A stretch of 64,000 nucleotides of DNA, from assembly GCA_026261815.1 (NCBI GenBank), contig JAMPIT010000481.1:1922001-1986000 (forward strand), written 5' to 3'. The position numbers and the translations under genes are program-made. This DNA comes from Monarcha castaneiventris obscurior. Taxonomy: Eukaryota; Chordata; Aves; Passeriformes; Monarchidae. Below are positions 13,331 to 28,400 of the stretch, piece by piece. Each line of letters begins with the position of its first letter. Positions within the stretch are counted from its first letter, which is position 1. The notes under the pieces are model-generated. The model did no database searches and was not told where the DNA came from. It saw nothing but the letters and a program-made list of their open reading frames with translations.

Positions 13331-16300
13331 CCAACGCGGGTTCTGAGCTTTGCCCTCTGCCCTAAGAATCTGACAAATGCCGACGGAAGTCAGAAAGAAA
13401 CCTTTCATGTGAAAAATTCCTAATTTAAGAAATTAGCAGAGCAAAGCCATGGAAAGAGAGGGTAGAAATAAGAGACCATATTGTTCCATTTGTGCCAGGA
13501 TAGGCAAATTGTGTCTTACTCTGGCAGCTGGGACATTTGAAGATGGGGAATTTCCACTGGGGCATGGCCAGAGGTGACGGTACCGCTCCCTGCCCTTGCA
13601 GGATAGCTTGGTATGAGGAGCAAAACGGGAAAAAAGGGAGCTAATGTTCAGGAAAGGCTGCATCCAAGGAAACACTGAGGGATCAGGTATATGGGGGCAG
13701 AGCTTGGCCACTCAGCGTGGCACAGGGGCTGCGGTGTCTGCAGGGCACAGCAAGCAGTGCCAGCTCCCGAGGCTGTGGGGCTGAGCCTGCCCTGGCTAAT
13801 TGGTCCTGCTGAGGGTTTGGGGGTGTTCTGCAGGGCACAGTGCCAGGCTAATGGAGCTGTGTGGCTGCTGGAGCAGGGCTGCAGCTCTGCAGGGCACTGG
13901 CCTGGGCTGGCCAGGCTGCTCACAGTGCCACGGTTGCCTCACCTGTGCCGACATATTCCCAACTGTGCTGCAGCGAGTTCTGCCTCCTGTGAGGGCACAA
14001 CAGGCTCTGACCAGATAAAAGAGCTGCATTATTCCAAAGCTGCATCCACTGACCACATCCCAGAGCTACCAGCTTGCTCTACACCTTTTGCAAGCTCCCC
14101 TGGAGGAGGCAGGGCAGGGCTCTTTGGTCCAGGCAGAGCTGACAGTGCAGGAGCTCTGCAGCAGGTCCCTGCCAATTTATTTCTGGTAATGGATTGCCCC
14201 ACTGTTTCAGCATTGTTTACACTGATTTATTCAGAGTATATCTGCATAGATATTATACATGCAGCTCCTACCAATGCTGGGTAGACCTTATTCTGCATTG
14301 ATTGGGATGTGCTGGGAGATATGCCAAACATTGTTAGCACAGAGTATCACATTGTACTTGGAAACCTTTACCTTGAGCTTACCAGAGCCTTTCAGCAAGG
14401 AAAACTGTCCTGCTCTTTGGAGAACTACTAATAAAGCTCCAGCTTAGAACGTTACCTGCAATACCACTGATGCTAACACAGGTTGAAGACACAAATACTG
14501 TTCCCAACAGACTGATGAGCTCACTGTGATATACCAAGAACTGGGGGATATCAGCCAAAGAAATAAACTGTGTTTTAGACTTGAAATGTTTTAGGATTTA
14601 GGTGACACATTAAGAATTGAACTGTAGAATCCAGCATTTCAAACCAGAAGTGCTTTGCTCCTGGTGAATGGGCATCGCATGATATTCCCCAAGGGTGAGA
14701 AAAGAAGGAACAAAACCCTAGCATGAGCCCAATGCTGAACCTGGTTATCCATCTGTGTGATACTGTGGCAGGGAAAAATTAGGAAGAAGAGATGGGAAAG
14801 AAATCAGTTGCAGCCGCGTGATAAAGGAGAAATATCTCACTGTATCTGCAGACTGGGGTATAAAACCTGTGTGAGCCAGTAGGGAAGATATTAATGAGCA
14901 TCAGACAAATTTAATAGGAGGTATCAAAAGCAAAGATGCAAATAATGAAAGACTGAAAAAACACACAGTAAGAGAATAATAAGACCAAAACGGGTTTTGA
15001 ATCTCTTGGACACCAAGTAACAATTTAATTTGCACTGACCTTCTAGAAGCAGCCACAAATCTGATTTTAGATAAGCAGGCTGCAGTGCTGGTGCTCATTC
15101 ACAGAGCAGAATCGTTCTTGTCCCCTCTCAGCAGTGCTGGAGACAAGGGATTGAGGGGACAACCTCCTCCTGAGTTTTCTGCCATTCCTGGCAGAGCCAG
15201 GGCCAAGTGATAAAGCCCAGGGCACTGCAGGAGGCAGGGATGTGTTACAGGGATGTGCCACGGCTGGCTTGCTCTCCTACAGCCCAGTGGTTTCATGGCA
15301 TATTCCTCTTTTTAACAGGTTGTGCTAGTATTGATTCAAATCAGTGAGAGCTGTATTGATCCCCCCAAGGGTTTGACTCTTACATAGGAAGAACATTTTC
15401 AAAAGACCTGATCCTCCTTATTTTTCACAGTTATTCCCAAGGACGCAAAAGGAGAGAACTCGAGGCTTCCTCTGAATTCCTCCCTTTTACTGCTACACCT
15501 TAGAAACCTTCCAAGAGGCGATCCTCGGTTGGCAGCAGCATTTTGGGCAGCCGAATTTCTCTGTGTAAAATCAGCTGGCGACCTCTCAGCGTGGCTGCCT
15601 TGGCCAAGTGCCCTCCAGGCAGGTTGGCAGCCCCTGTGGCCAGCAGCCAACCTCCCAGGGCTCCTGCTTGGACAGGGCCCTTCTGTGTTTTATTGGCCTT
15701 CATTTCATTTTCATTTTAATGTGATGGTAAAATTTTTATCTGATAATCTAAACAAGGTAATAATTTTGTGCTATTAAAGTGCCTGTCTTCTGCTGTTACT
15801 GTCACCATCGTATATTGGAGGGTAATATTTGCAACATTATACAAAATTGTTATTCTATTAAAATGATAAAATGGCAGAGGTTTTATTACATGAGTGATTT
15901 TGGAGGCACTGAGATGCCCTTTACTGCAGACAGGAATAATAAAAACATTATTCACCAACACATTAGGGAACAATCCTGTGATTTTGGAAAACAGTTGTAA
16001 CAAACAAGTAAGTTATTAGAGTGACATGCTCAGGAAACACAGCCTCAAATCTTCTCTACTGTAACTAAATAGTGCTAATAGCCAGGGACTCTGCCTGCTC
16101 TGCACTTCAGCACCCTATCCCCGAGAAGTTGGCAAATCATAAAACAGACACTGAGAATTGTTCATGCACTTTTTGCAATCCCGTCTAATCCAGGCCTTTG
16201 GATTTTAACCCTTTATTCCTACTGAAGTCTTAAGGATTTACCATCTGTCGCTGCAGAATCCGTGAAGACGAAGAAGGGGAGAGGATTAAATTAATTAACA

Positions 16301-18068
16301 AATTCTAATCCTGAAACAGTGTTGGCGATGTTAGGGCTCTTTGAATTCAAATGAGGATTTAAAGCAATGCTGACAACTTTCCCATTAAAAAGGAGGAAAA
16401 TAATGTCACATTATCACATCCTCAGCCTCTGCCCACCCCACATGGTATTTTATCCAACAGAAACTATTACATTTCATTCAGTTATCCAAGGCACCTTCCC
16501 AGCCATGTCTGCAAGCAGGAGCATAAACCCACATGCACAGGCCAGAGCTACATCAGGCTGTTGCTTAACACATTATCAGGGTTCTATATATACTATTATA
16601 CATCCTCCAAGTTTTTTATAAGGTAATTGTAAATCAGGTAATGCAGCCTGGTGTATCTGACTGGCCAAGAGACAGTTGGAGGATTTTATTTCCTCTTCTT
16701 CTCTAACTCCAATGGATTTGCACCCATTGCCACCAAGAACTGCTGACAGTCTGTGCCTGCAGGAGATGAACAGGAAGGTCAAAACAACCCAAATAAATGT
16801 GTCTGAGGTGTCTGAAGTCACCAGTGACTCCAGTTCAACAGGCAGAAAAGAACATGGGAAAACAAAGTTAAGCAGGGAGAGCTTCAGCAGGGAGAACACA
16901 GAGTTCCCCTCCTAAACAGGTTTTGGTTTTTTCACAAAAAAGTCAAGCATGGGATGAAAATCAGACCACACCAAGAAGCAATGCAGTGAGGTACAACACA
17001 TTCTCTCTGCAGCAGCTATGTACAATGTGCATTAAAACAACAGTCCACAGCCCCACATCCATCTAAAACCCAAGACTTGTGGGGAAAAGTGCAATTTTAA
17101 GTTGGTAAGGGAATTTCACCAGGGGACCTGGGCCCTCTGTGCGGGGAAGCAACTTTATATTTTCTGACATCGCCGTGAATTTGGAAAGGAAACATATGGA
17201 AAGCAGATGACATATTTCACAAACTGCCAAGCAGATTTTGCGTGGTTTTAGAGAATGTGTACTCCAGGGAGTGTCCACAGCAACTTGATGGTCCTGATGG
17301 CCAACATTTGTTTTGCATCTTTATGCAGAGGAAGCAAGACATGACCATTCATCTGTCTCCTGTTTCCGTACAGGTGCGCGTTCCTCAGCCGTGCTCGGAG
17401 GACAGATGTTGCTTGCAAATGCCTTTTTAAAGGAAGGAAAATAGCAGGAAGGAGGGGGAGAGCCCCCTGGAGCAGCTCAGAGGCTCGGACTGCTCTCTCT
17501 CCTGGAGAGCCCTGCCGGGCAGTGTGGATGTGCTGGCTGTGGCATCGCTCCTCGGAGCTTGGGGTCTTTATGGGAGCTGCTCACTACACTGCAAACAAAA
17601 TCAGCTCCTTATTAGTCTCCATAGTGGAATAACAAACTACAGGATTCATAATATCTAGAGACCAGTGGCTACATTTTGATTTCCGAGCTTTTGAAACCTC
17701 TGTGCGCAAACAAACTCTTCAAAACAAATGCAAATTTGGCAGTTTATGCAGCACTGAAAGCCACTTGGGGAGATTAAAGGCTGATGTACTATCAGCTGAG
17801 GAAATGAGTAGCCCTGAAACACAGAAATAGAGCTCCAACATTTGTATATTGATCCTCTAAAAACTAGTGCTGAAAGTAGATTCTGAAGGACACCAATTCC
17901 TTCGTTTTTAAGCCTTTTTTTTTCTTTTTAAGTAGGAGGAAGCTGAAGAGATTTGACTGCCTGCATGTTGTGAATCCGATTTTCACAAGCAGACCCTGAG
18001 TTTTAGAAGCACAGCCTGTAGCACACAAGCTCCCAATGACACTGTTAATATGTACCAAAACCAAATCT

Positions 18069-18097
18069 ACCGAAGCCAATGGGAGTCTTCGAGGCCC
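18069..18097. repeat. Possible trace of ancient amniote repeat
   Basis: CCGAAGCCAATGGGAGTCTTC followed by GAGGCCCC resembles the GAAGTCAATGGGAGTCTT block of the same pattern. Short, so uncertain. Confidence 0.3.
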
Positions 18098-18657
18098 CAC
18101 CAAAAATTAAGTATTTTATTTACATTTTGCTGCTTGCTTTAGAGGACTGATTCACTACACAATGTGATGCATTTGCAGATACTGCTCCATCTCTGCAGCC
18201 TTAAGTGATGGAGTTGTCTGAATCCTGAGTGTTCTTTACCAAGGATGGCTCACCTGCACATCAGGATGAGAACTTGTAGCTGCCAGTAAGCTTAAAAACA
18301 ATTTCAGAAACTACAGAAAAACTTAGGCTACAGCAATCTGAACCCCATTCAAATTAGCCTGTCTCCTTTGAGACAGCCTGCCAGCCTAGCAAGAATAAAA
18401 AACAACTTTCCCTTCTGTACATTGTGCTGCAGAATACTGTTATCTCTGAGACATTTTATTCACTTCTTGAGAAGGCCTTATCAGGGAGGCACAGTTTGTT
18501 AGAAAGCCCAAATAACCATGCTCCCAAAATGTGTGTGCATGTGTGTGGGTATATATCCACTGGCAGGACAGAAATAGATTTAAAAATACTTCCACATAGC
18601 CAAAAAAAGCTGGAAGATGGCTGGTAATTATATGTACATTACAAGTAGACTACACAT

Positions 18658-18669
18658 GGGGGGGGGGGG
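18658..18669 (+). repeat. Poly-G run (12 bases)
   Basis: Twelve consecutive G in AT-rich surroundings. Long G runs are uncommon and error-prone in sequencing, so the exact length is doubtful. Confidence 0.85.
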
Positions 18670-21600
18670 TGTTACAGCATTCATATAAATTATACCAATC
18701 AGTGCAGAAAGGAGGAAAAGAAACACTGAGGACACCAAATATGACACCTCTATAACTGATACACACAAGTACTAACTCATGGCAAAACAGTGCTTTAGAA
18801 AACAATGACTAAAATGTCATCCTAAAATGAGTTCCATCTATAGCTCTGCTGCCTCTCTAAATGCATGTGATCATCTTAATGATTTATTTTGAGGACACCA
18901 GATAAATCAGAGAGCCAAATGACCCCATGGAATGTGAATACATAGGGAGATTCTTCGTCTGGAGGGAAAAAGGTATTGCCAAAGAACTGGGTTACCACGT
19001 ATTGTAAAGATTTTTTTAATTGTGTGGTTAAATGTGGAGGTTCAGCAGCTTCTGGGGTGTGATAAGAAAATGGGCTTGATGAAATTTTCCCCCTCAAAGC
19101 AGAGCACAGACTGTATGGGGGTCTTGGAGTGTCTGACCTACATGCCAGCAGAGCCAGCACGACACTGTTTTGTTCAGAAATCTTCAGTCATGGTGCCTTG
19201 GGACAAGGGAATTAGAAAAAGAATTAGGATAATCTTTCCAGCCAGAAGATTTAAAGTCTGCTACAGTTATTCTCAATCGATCCCCAAAAGATTGCCAAGA
19301 AGTGTGTATCTTAAAACTGCTGCTAATTAGGAGGTTTTAAGACACTGTTATAAAACACCTTCTGCTTGGCTTGTAAGGGAAACCATTTAGACTTGTAGTA
19401 TAGAGAACAAAACAGTCATAAAATGTTATTTGTGGCTTCTATTATATTACCATTACACTATATTATCACCAGCATAGTTACATACCCAACATAAAAACAT
19501 TTAATGAAATGTTTGAACTTTCAGGAGACCTATTGGTAACCTTCTTATTTTTAGCAATGGGGCTGACATTTGTTGTTTGCTGCAATACAAACAATAATAA
19601 TTACACATTGAGATGTTAATGGGGACGAAAACTAATACTTAGTGCTGCTGTCTGTTCATGACCACTCACACAAATACACAGTCCAGGATTAGTAATTTAA
19701 GAGGGCTTTGTTGTTGTTGCTTGGGTATATAATTTATTTACTTAATTATTATTTTTGTCCTGCATGGGATTTTGAAGTTTAGACTTGAAGCAGAGACAGA
19801 CAAGCAAACAGAATGCTCAAATGGAACAGGCTGCTCTACAAACTGGAGAACTCAATGTTCTTTTCATTCCTGTAAGAATGGAATGACATTTGAAAAGTTT
19901 TCATCATCAATTTGCACTCTGTGCAGTGTGGCTGTTGTAAAACATGTATTTGGAATATGCTACATCTAAATGCAGGCTGTGATGTTGTCTGAACATTGAT
20001 TTCATTAGCCTGTAAGGATGGCTAATCTTGCCTGGCCAAACTGCATGACCTTTCACTATTTCTTAAGTGGGAGCTACAGAAAGCCCGTCCCAGACAATTA
20101 CTTGAGATGTCAATAAGAAAGGCGAAAGAATAATGAAAATGTTTCCTAATTTTTTCATGCTTTTTTTCCTCCTTTTGCTATTTGCACTTTCCTCCTTGCT
20201 GTTTGTCTGGAGCTCACTGGTGAGCCACAACTCTGCTTTTCAATGTTGGTATCCAGACTCAGATTCTGTGGGGTGGTTACAGTCTTTGGTATTCACACTG
20301 GAAAACACCACAAACCACAGCCAGATGTGAAAAACAGTCAGAAATAATTGTTGCCCCAATAATTGATTTTTGTGGGATGATTTATTCTATTTTCTGTTTG
20401 TTTGCTTGCAATGGCTCACAGAAAAAGCTTTCTTAAGACTTCTGTGAATGGGGAACATCATTGCAGGTTTAGGTAAACACAATTATGCCCGATCACGAGG
20501 CAATTACAACATCCCATTTCCAGTGAGTAAAGAGGTGCAGACAGCAGATCTGACTTGACTTTCCATTTGAAAGCTCAGCTGCTCTGATGCCTTTATGTCT
20601 GTTTTTTTTTTCACATGTTTTCTCATGATAATTTAGGATTAGCAGCTTTGAGAATCAAATCGGAGAACAAAGTTTCTTGAGCCTAAATTTAATTCTGACT
20701 TGGTTCTGATCCAATGCCTTTGTACACTCACCAACTGTGCCATACAACATCACTGAGAAGAGGATCATTGGATGATCTTTTAGGTCCTGCAGGCTTTTTT
20801 TTTCTTGTTGAAAAGTGGAAAAAAATAAAGAATTATGTGGCCTCAGCACATTTCAAAATATTTGACTAAGAGTTTAATATTAGAGGATTTATCTCTTAGA
20901 TCCACTAAAGCGATTGTTTCTTAATACTGAATCCCTGAAAACACCTGGTATATGAGAGGGACTGGGTCAACTCTTGGTCATGAGGGAGCAGAGAGGCTGA
21001 CAATAGCATGTCAATTACTGCAGCATGCCTGTGACTTACAGCTGTGCCAGCTTTGCTTTAGAAACCACTGGAGTACAAAAAGGAATGAAAAAGACCATTA
21101 ACACTAGGGGAAAAAAAAAAGCACACACAGAGAGCTGTTAGTCAACTCAAATGCAACAATTTACTGATCAGCCATAAATTCTGGGGCAAACCTCTCCTCC
21201 ACCCTGAGCCAATCCACGGGCATGTCCAGCTCCCTCCATGGCTATTTCCTGCTATCTCTCCCAGGGGTGATGTTTGCATTAGAACTGTCACTGCAGGCGA
21301 CAGCTTATTCCACTTTCCCAGTGAAATACTCCTTGAGGAGTGTCTGTGTGCAAATAATGAGGGTGCAGTAAATTCCCACCCCATCTCACCACACGCTCCC
21401 ATTTGATCTCTGTTAAGCTTTTAGACACAACACAGAAAATACCAAGAACAGCCACCCCCTCCCCTGTGAGATATGACCAGCCTGCTACAAGGTGTGGATA
21501 AAGCTGCTCCCCCTGCAATCTGCCCCAGTGTTCAGCTGTGCCAGCCCCTCTGCACACCCCCGAGAGCACCATCCTGTGCCCAAGCTCCCTGGGGCCCTGC

Positions 21601-22499
21601 ACTGCCACCTGTGAGCTGGGGATGGGTTATGACAAATGTGACACAACTTGATTTTGGGGCAGCTGGAGTGAGGAGGGAGATCCAAGCAGGAGCTGGGAGT
21701 CTACCTGGAGGAACCCTATTTCAGGTTGGATCAAGGTTAACCCCATTCCCAGTGCTCACTCACTGTAGCTCGTATCACAGTAGAGAAGGAGGGAAAACAG
21801 CAGAGCCTGCTGGATGCAGTAGCAGGAGACAGTGCTGTGTATTAGGGGGAGGCCAGAGGAGAGAAATGGTGAAATTCAGAGGGAACACTGGCTTTCTGTG
21901 AAAAGGATTAATGCAAGAAAGCCACGGGTTTAAAATAGCTTAATTGACCCAGGCATAATGTAGTTCACAGTCACATGGTGAAAGTCAGGCAGTATTTGAA
22001 TGCCTCCTCATCATTTAATATAACATTTCTGCTAATAGAATATTTAAATCCTATTTTATCAAAATCTCATCACTCAAGTGTAGGAGCCTTTTCCATTGCT
22101 GGAGCATACAGTGTTATAAATTCATGAAGGTCATAATTATGAGCAGCTTCAACACTGCAAATGTGTTTGGCAAAGATATTATGCCCTTTCTAAACAAGAT
22201 TTGAGCGACTACAGCCCACATTTGGAGTTACAGGGTTTGCTTTTCATGTGCCTTGCAAGAAGCAAACTGTTCCCCTTTCTCCAAGAGTCCCACTTGGACA
22301 GAAGTATCCCATGGCCAGGAGGTCACCCCAAAACCACCCCTGCCACTTCCCCCAGCAAGCAGGCACAGAGGAACAACCCTCCTCTCTCACGAAATGAGGG
22401 GAAGTAGCACGTTCAAATCCTTATTTAATTCAGCCATTTCACATCTGAATAATTAGTCAGGCAGATCATTTCCCAGGATACAAGGACTGATTACCCATA

Positions 22500-25400
22500 A
22501 GTGCAACTCCAGCGTCCCCAGACCAGCACTGTGGGGGACTTGGTGGCTGCAGCACAACCCCGACAAGCTTTCCTCTCTCTCAGGAGGTAACACTTCTTTA
22601 TCCCACTTTTCTTTCTTTGAAAGGGAAACAGCTTCTCTGCCCAGGTCTAAACTGAGGATGTTGCTCCAGGATTACTGCTGAGCTTTTGATGTTTCAGGCA
22701 GGGCTCAGGTCTGAGCTGACCTTGGTGTTCCTGGGTCCCTTCCTGACACTGCCTGTTCAGCTGAACCCCTCTCTGTGGTGCTGGAATTGTGCAAGGCTCA
22801 GCTCCAAGCTGGACATCTGAGCACTGCCCACAACACTGCAAAACACAGCACTTGGTACAGGTTCCACACAGGCCAGGTTTGCTTGGAACTGATGGTAATG
22901 CCAAGTGCACATAACAATCCATGTTTCCCTCTCTGGAACACCTGGGCAATCTAAAAAAGATCCACTTTGGGCAGCTGAGCTGCTCTGTATTTGCATTATA
23001 AGTGAGGAGATGAAATTCCTGTGACAGTTTTACACAGGGCTGGCTCTGAGCAAAGGCTGTGGCTTGGGGAAGTGGTTTGGGAGGCTGTGACAAAATCAAC
23101 TCCACTCCCTCTGGCCTCATTCAGGGATTTCTAAGCCCTGGAAAACCAGCCTGGCTGCTGTCACTGCTACCCTAACCGAGACTGAAAAAACAGAATTGCA
23201 AAATGGTAGTGCCAAAGTCCAGGACAACCACTTCCACACACATCCATCTCTCCCTGCAGGGACACAGCCTCCTGGGCTCTCCATCCTCATCCCAGCTCCA
23301 TCTCTCTCTCCCATCTCTCCTGTGGTGGGAGCCACCAGCCACTTGAATCCATCCACAGTCTTGGGAAGTCCTGAGCTGGCTCTGGTTTACTATTGTCCTT
23401 ACAGGAATTAGCAGGAATTCGTTTGGGAAGAAAAAAAATGCTTAAGAGATTTATTCTTTAGCCAAATCTAAAATTATTTTCCAATAGGATGAATTCTCCT
23501 TCCATGGGGGAAATTGACCAAGTGGCATGAAAAACCAAATGGAAATAAGTGGCAGAGTCGAGATTACATTCACAGAGATTAAGAGGATACATTTTTACAT
23601 CCTTGTGCTTTGTGCACTTTAAATAGTGCAGGAATAAAAAGTGGCCATGTGGTTTTCCATGCTCTCCATTTGCTCTCTGTGACCCTTCACTCTACTGGTG
23701 GGCACCACAAACAGCAACACTTCACTTCATGCTCAGGCAACCAAGTTCATCCACCAGTTACAGCCCCCTGTATGTGGGGGTACACAAGAACAAAAAATAC
23801 AAGCCCACATGGTAGCTGAGGAGTTAATGTCTACTATTCAGCATTCCACAGCACACTAACACATCTTCATAACCTATTTATTTTACCAAATGTTCCCTTA
23901 TGTTCAATAAGAACACAGTTTTTATACAGCCCTAATAGCGAATTCCAACGATTTTCCAATTCTACAATTGCTCTAAGACTACTGAAATCAGTAGCAATGT
24001 TCAAATGGTTCTAACTGGATATAATTTGATATGAATTGTCTTATGAATATCAGAAAGAACTGTTTTTATTTGAAAAGGCTCATTGCTAACTTAACTAGAT
24101 ATATTCATACCTAGTAAGATTGTCATGGTACCGCGTTAGGGGAGAACACCCTTTTCATTCAGATCTTAACTTCTGCACACAAGTGTCAGGTCTGTAACTT
24201 TTCTATTTCTACCATCAATGGTAAAATCTGCCATGAAGCACAATGAAAAAAATCACATTTAAGATAAGAAGATCTGCAGAAGCAAAAGGCAGCATACATA
24301 AAAGCTACTGCACTAGGTTTTTTCTTCATGGTCATGACTTCTAGGTTGCTTTCCAGCAGGATATATCCTTAAAAGCCTTTTGTTCACACTCTTTATTCTC
24401 TTCTTACTCGCAAACACTTAACAAGAATCAAAGCCAACCAGACACACAAAAAAATAGACAAAATGCTCAGATGCAAATAAAGGTTTGAGATATGTATTTT
24501 TTAATAATCAAAGCAAGCTACTTGGGTCTGAACTAAAAAGTTCTAGAATAAAAAAAACCCTAAATCTTTGGTATCTAGCTATGAATGTTGGGCAAGGGGG
24601 CACAGGCTGACAAGTAAATATTGAATTATACAGAGCCTTTTGTAAATATTTATGTACATGCTCCAGATAGTCTAATAGAATTGATCAGATCTGCACTTTA
24701 AGACAAATATGAACATACTTTTCACAACTCATCTCTGCTGAAAGGTGAGGTTTAGTGGAATGAAAACATTCCACAGTTACAGCATTTTGCTTACAGGAAA
24801 GTATCCACAGTTTTGAGATCTTTAGTCACTTCTTGCCAGAGAGACAAGAAAATTCAATCAAAGAAAAAAATACCTGAACAACTTGACTTTTTGATTGAAC
24901 AAATGAATACTGCTACCCAGCTTGGTTTCCCCAAACTAAAATAATTTGAAGTGGTTTGTTATCTTCCCAGTGTGATGCAAACACAAATTCAGAAGCTTGG
25001 GAAGCTCTTGCTGGAGCAGAACCAAGGATGGAGAGGTACAACAACAGCCCGTTCCTGGGAAAAGGTGGCTGGATCAGGACACAGGGAACAGGTTCAGCCT
25101 TCAGAGGGGGCTGTGCACAATGACCATGGCACGTCCTGTGGAGATATCTGACCCACCTGGGCTGAGGCTGGGAGTGCCTTTGCCACAGTCACACCACCAA
25201 AGGCAGATGGAAAATGGAGTGGTGGAATAAAATGATCCAGGAGGGACTTGGAAAGGCAGACAAGGTCTCCATTTAACCCTTTCTTTGTAAGCCACTACCT
25301 CCAGCCAGCACTAAGCACAGCCACCAGAATTTGATTGTATTATTTAAGTGGCTTTTGGAAGGCTTTTATATTTATAAATGTACCAGAAGAGAATTCCAAA

Positions 25401-28400
25401 GAAGGAAGTGGAAGTTGTTAAACTAACAAGACAAAAACCAACATAACCCACTGAGCTTTAGAAGCTGAAATCAATTGAAGCCTTTCCATTGACTTCAGTG
25501 AGTGCTGGATCAGGATTTAAAGAGATTACAATTCTGAAGTTCATCTCTGTTGCAGTTCAGACCTTTTCTTTTGTTTCACATCACATTAAAGATTCAGCAT
25601 CTCTCTTCCTAATGCTCTGAAATATGGTATGATCTATAAGAGAACAGAAAACAGAACTAAAGGGGGGAAAAAACCCTCCCACACCTCATTAAGATCTGAA
25701 GTTTGTCCTTAATGTGTGTATGAACTCAGAATGAGTGTCTAAATGGAGACATTTTTTTCTGCTACAGGGTAAAGTGATTATAAATGTCTCTGTGCAAAAG
25801 CTTAGTGGTATTTTATGCAGCTGGCACTGCAGAGTTTGAAACAAATCCAAGAAAACAGATTGTATCTTTAAGGTTAGAAATCAAACTTTCCCTTGCTGGA
25901 GTGCACATTTGCTGGTAATGGCTGGGCTCTGACACCAGCAGCTATGCAAACAGGAGCTCTGCCACTTCTAAGTGTGTTGCTCTGTATTCCCTATAGCCTC
26001 TGCAACTATTCATTCCACTCCCAAACCATCATTAAATGGACATTATAAAGTCATTTTTTTGTAGTTTTCTGCTTTGTGTACTGACCATTTTTTTTTCCCC
26101 TAACACCCATTCAGAAGTGTGCTAGACATCTTTTCCTTAAGCTTTTTAACCTACATTCTCCTATAGACCTGCATAGTGGTGGTGCCTTTGTCAATCAGCA
26201 AAAGCAGCAGCTTCAGTTTACAGGTAGAAATACCCCAAGCTGCTAAACCTCAGTTACAATAAACCTCATGCAAGAATAGAGATAGCCTCATCCACAGGCT
26301 GCAATTCTTTCCAGACTTTGGAGGTATTTCAATGCCAAGCACATATTTTGCATATGTTCTTTCAAGACGATTGAATTGACTCTCAAAAGCTTAAGAAACC
26401 CTATATAACCATATAATGACATCCCACTTTGCCTCCACTGCTAAACCCTGCTCTCACCAAGGGAGACAGGGCTGCTCTGTGGGGAACAGCAGGAGCAGAG
26501 CTGGATTCCTGGGGTAGAGCAGCCCCAGGAGCAAGGGGATTGCTCTCCATTCCTCAAGCAATCTGTGCTCAAACCGTTTGGTGATGTGTAGGTTAAAAAC
26601 AGCCTCTCGAGGTTCATTTGACTCCCCTGCAGTGGTGGGAGCCACAAAGTGGTCTGCTCTGCATGATGAACTACTCAACGAGTGGCAGCTGTGTTCTAAT
26701 TTAGGTCCCGACTAGTCCTAATGAATAACCTCATGTACAGCACAGGCCGCAGAGAAAGGATTTGTCTCCTATTCCTAGCTAGAGGCAGATGAGGAAAAAT
26801 CCTATTTTTGGCTACAATTGCCGTTTGATCTTCCACAAGCAGCCCTGCTTCTAATAAAACTCCACTCAACCGCGCTCAGTGGGGACCCCACGGTGAAGAG
26901 CGGAGGGCATGGAAGATGCAGGCTTGGAGAATGGCAAATGAGCCTGCGAACCAGCTGGATTTATGACCCACAGTTTGATCCAAAGTGGTCTGTGGCCAGC
27001 AATTCCTGCAGATACTGTAGAGGGCTGGATTTCAGCTCTCTCTGTGCTACTCCTGCAGATGAGGGGAATCTGTTGTTTCCTGTATCTGCGATTGCTGCCG
27101 AGAAACTTCGGCTGTGCTGTCACCTCACCTCTAGAACTTGATCAGGAGTGCCCAGCACGGGTACAAAGCACATCTTCTGCCCTGGCACATAGAGTAGGGA
27201 GAGATTACACTCTTGCAGCACACTGCTATTAGTATTCCTTACATATTTGTAAATGTCTGGGTTCAGGGAGTGTGCCAGTTTAATACACAGCCCCGTGACT
27301 AATTTCACTGGGGCAGCTCTGTGGTTACAGTCTGACTCAGCACAGGTACCAGAGAAGCTGCACAGAACCCATGGGATGCCCTCATGGGAACATCCATGTG
27401 GGGTAATGACCTCAGCACATCACCTACTCCAACATAAAACCAGCTCCATAAATTTAAGGTTCCCTGGAATGCACTAAGGTGAAAAAAAAAAGCAGATTAC
27501 CCTAAAAGTTTACCCACCTGGCCTATGACCCGAGGAAAGTGAGAGCAAATACACTGTATCTCCCTGCTGGCATAATTCAGACCTGCAATCTCTTGTCACA
27601 GATACCTGCTCAAACACAACCTTGACTTGGTTCCTGGCAGCTCTGTGCCACTAATAACTGATAGACAAACAGGCATATTTACTTGATGTTTACCTTTCTC
27701 TTTACCTCCCTTGCACAGGCTGATGCTCAGAACCAGGCTCCCCGATCACTTCTGCTCACTGCAGTAACTCTGTGGCCCTCATTAAAGAAAAGCTTTTTGA
27801 GAAACTGTATCCATCCCATTTTCTATCATCAATCCTTTGTGAAAACTGGATTGAAAGCACCTTGGTGGTAAATCTACCTCTCCCAGAGGTAAAATGCAAA
27901 GAGCAGAGAATGATGCTCACCAGCAGAGAGAGGAAGTGATTAAAGGACAGAGCAGGAGAACAGAGAATGAAATGCTGGCTCTAACAGGAGATACTGAGGA
28001 TAAATATTGAAATTCTTCATTTTCAAAGAAGTGCCTTTGTTTTGTTTCCTGCTTCAAGGAAATCTAGATCACTAGTCCCAAAAGCCACAGCATGAATTAG
28101 CCTGATGTCACTCAGCAATCAAAGACAGTACCCTACTTACTGATGGTGGGAACTGCACTGATCCTCCAAATATATTTCAAATATCTGGATCTTCCTGTCA
28201 TATTTACTATTTGCATAAAATGATATACTCCTTTCAAAAAAAAAAAAGGGAAGAGTTGTGGGGGGTAGAAAGATTAAAGGCAGTCTGTCAGTCTGCCTCT
28301 GCCTGGTTTGTATTCTCACTTGAGTGTATAAGTAATGCCTTTGATTGCTTCCACGATGGGGCTGGTGTCACCATGGCATTTGAATCACAGCGCTTTCTCT

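Larger units (their letters stand above)
9852..22500. other. Intron, no gene seen
   Basis: Long unique interval. A GC-richer patch at 13690-14150 carries three copies of TCTGCAGGGCAC and a 197-codon plus frame with no recognisable domain. Another GC-richer patch lies near 21470-21620. A short hairpin, AGGGGG-AGAG-CCCCCT, lies at 17453-17468. AT-rich blocks such as 15700-16020 and 19400-19770 look like ordinary intron or possible conserved noncoding sequence, which cannot be judged without alignment. Confidence 0.55.

Noticed and set aside
13691..14284. 197-codon open frame on plus
   Set aside because: Cysteine-, alanine- and glycine-rich translation of a CAGGGC/CTGC-rich stretch, with overlapping frames on both strands and no family resemblance.
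22408..22420. GTTCAAATCC, like a tRNA-type B box of a SINE
   Set aside because: No A box at the expected distance and no SINE body or tail.
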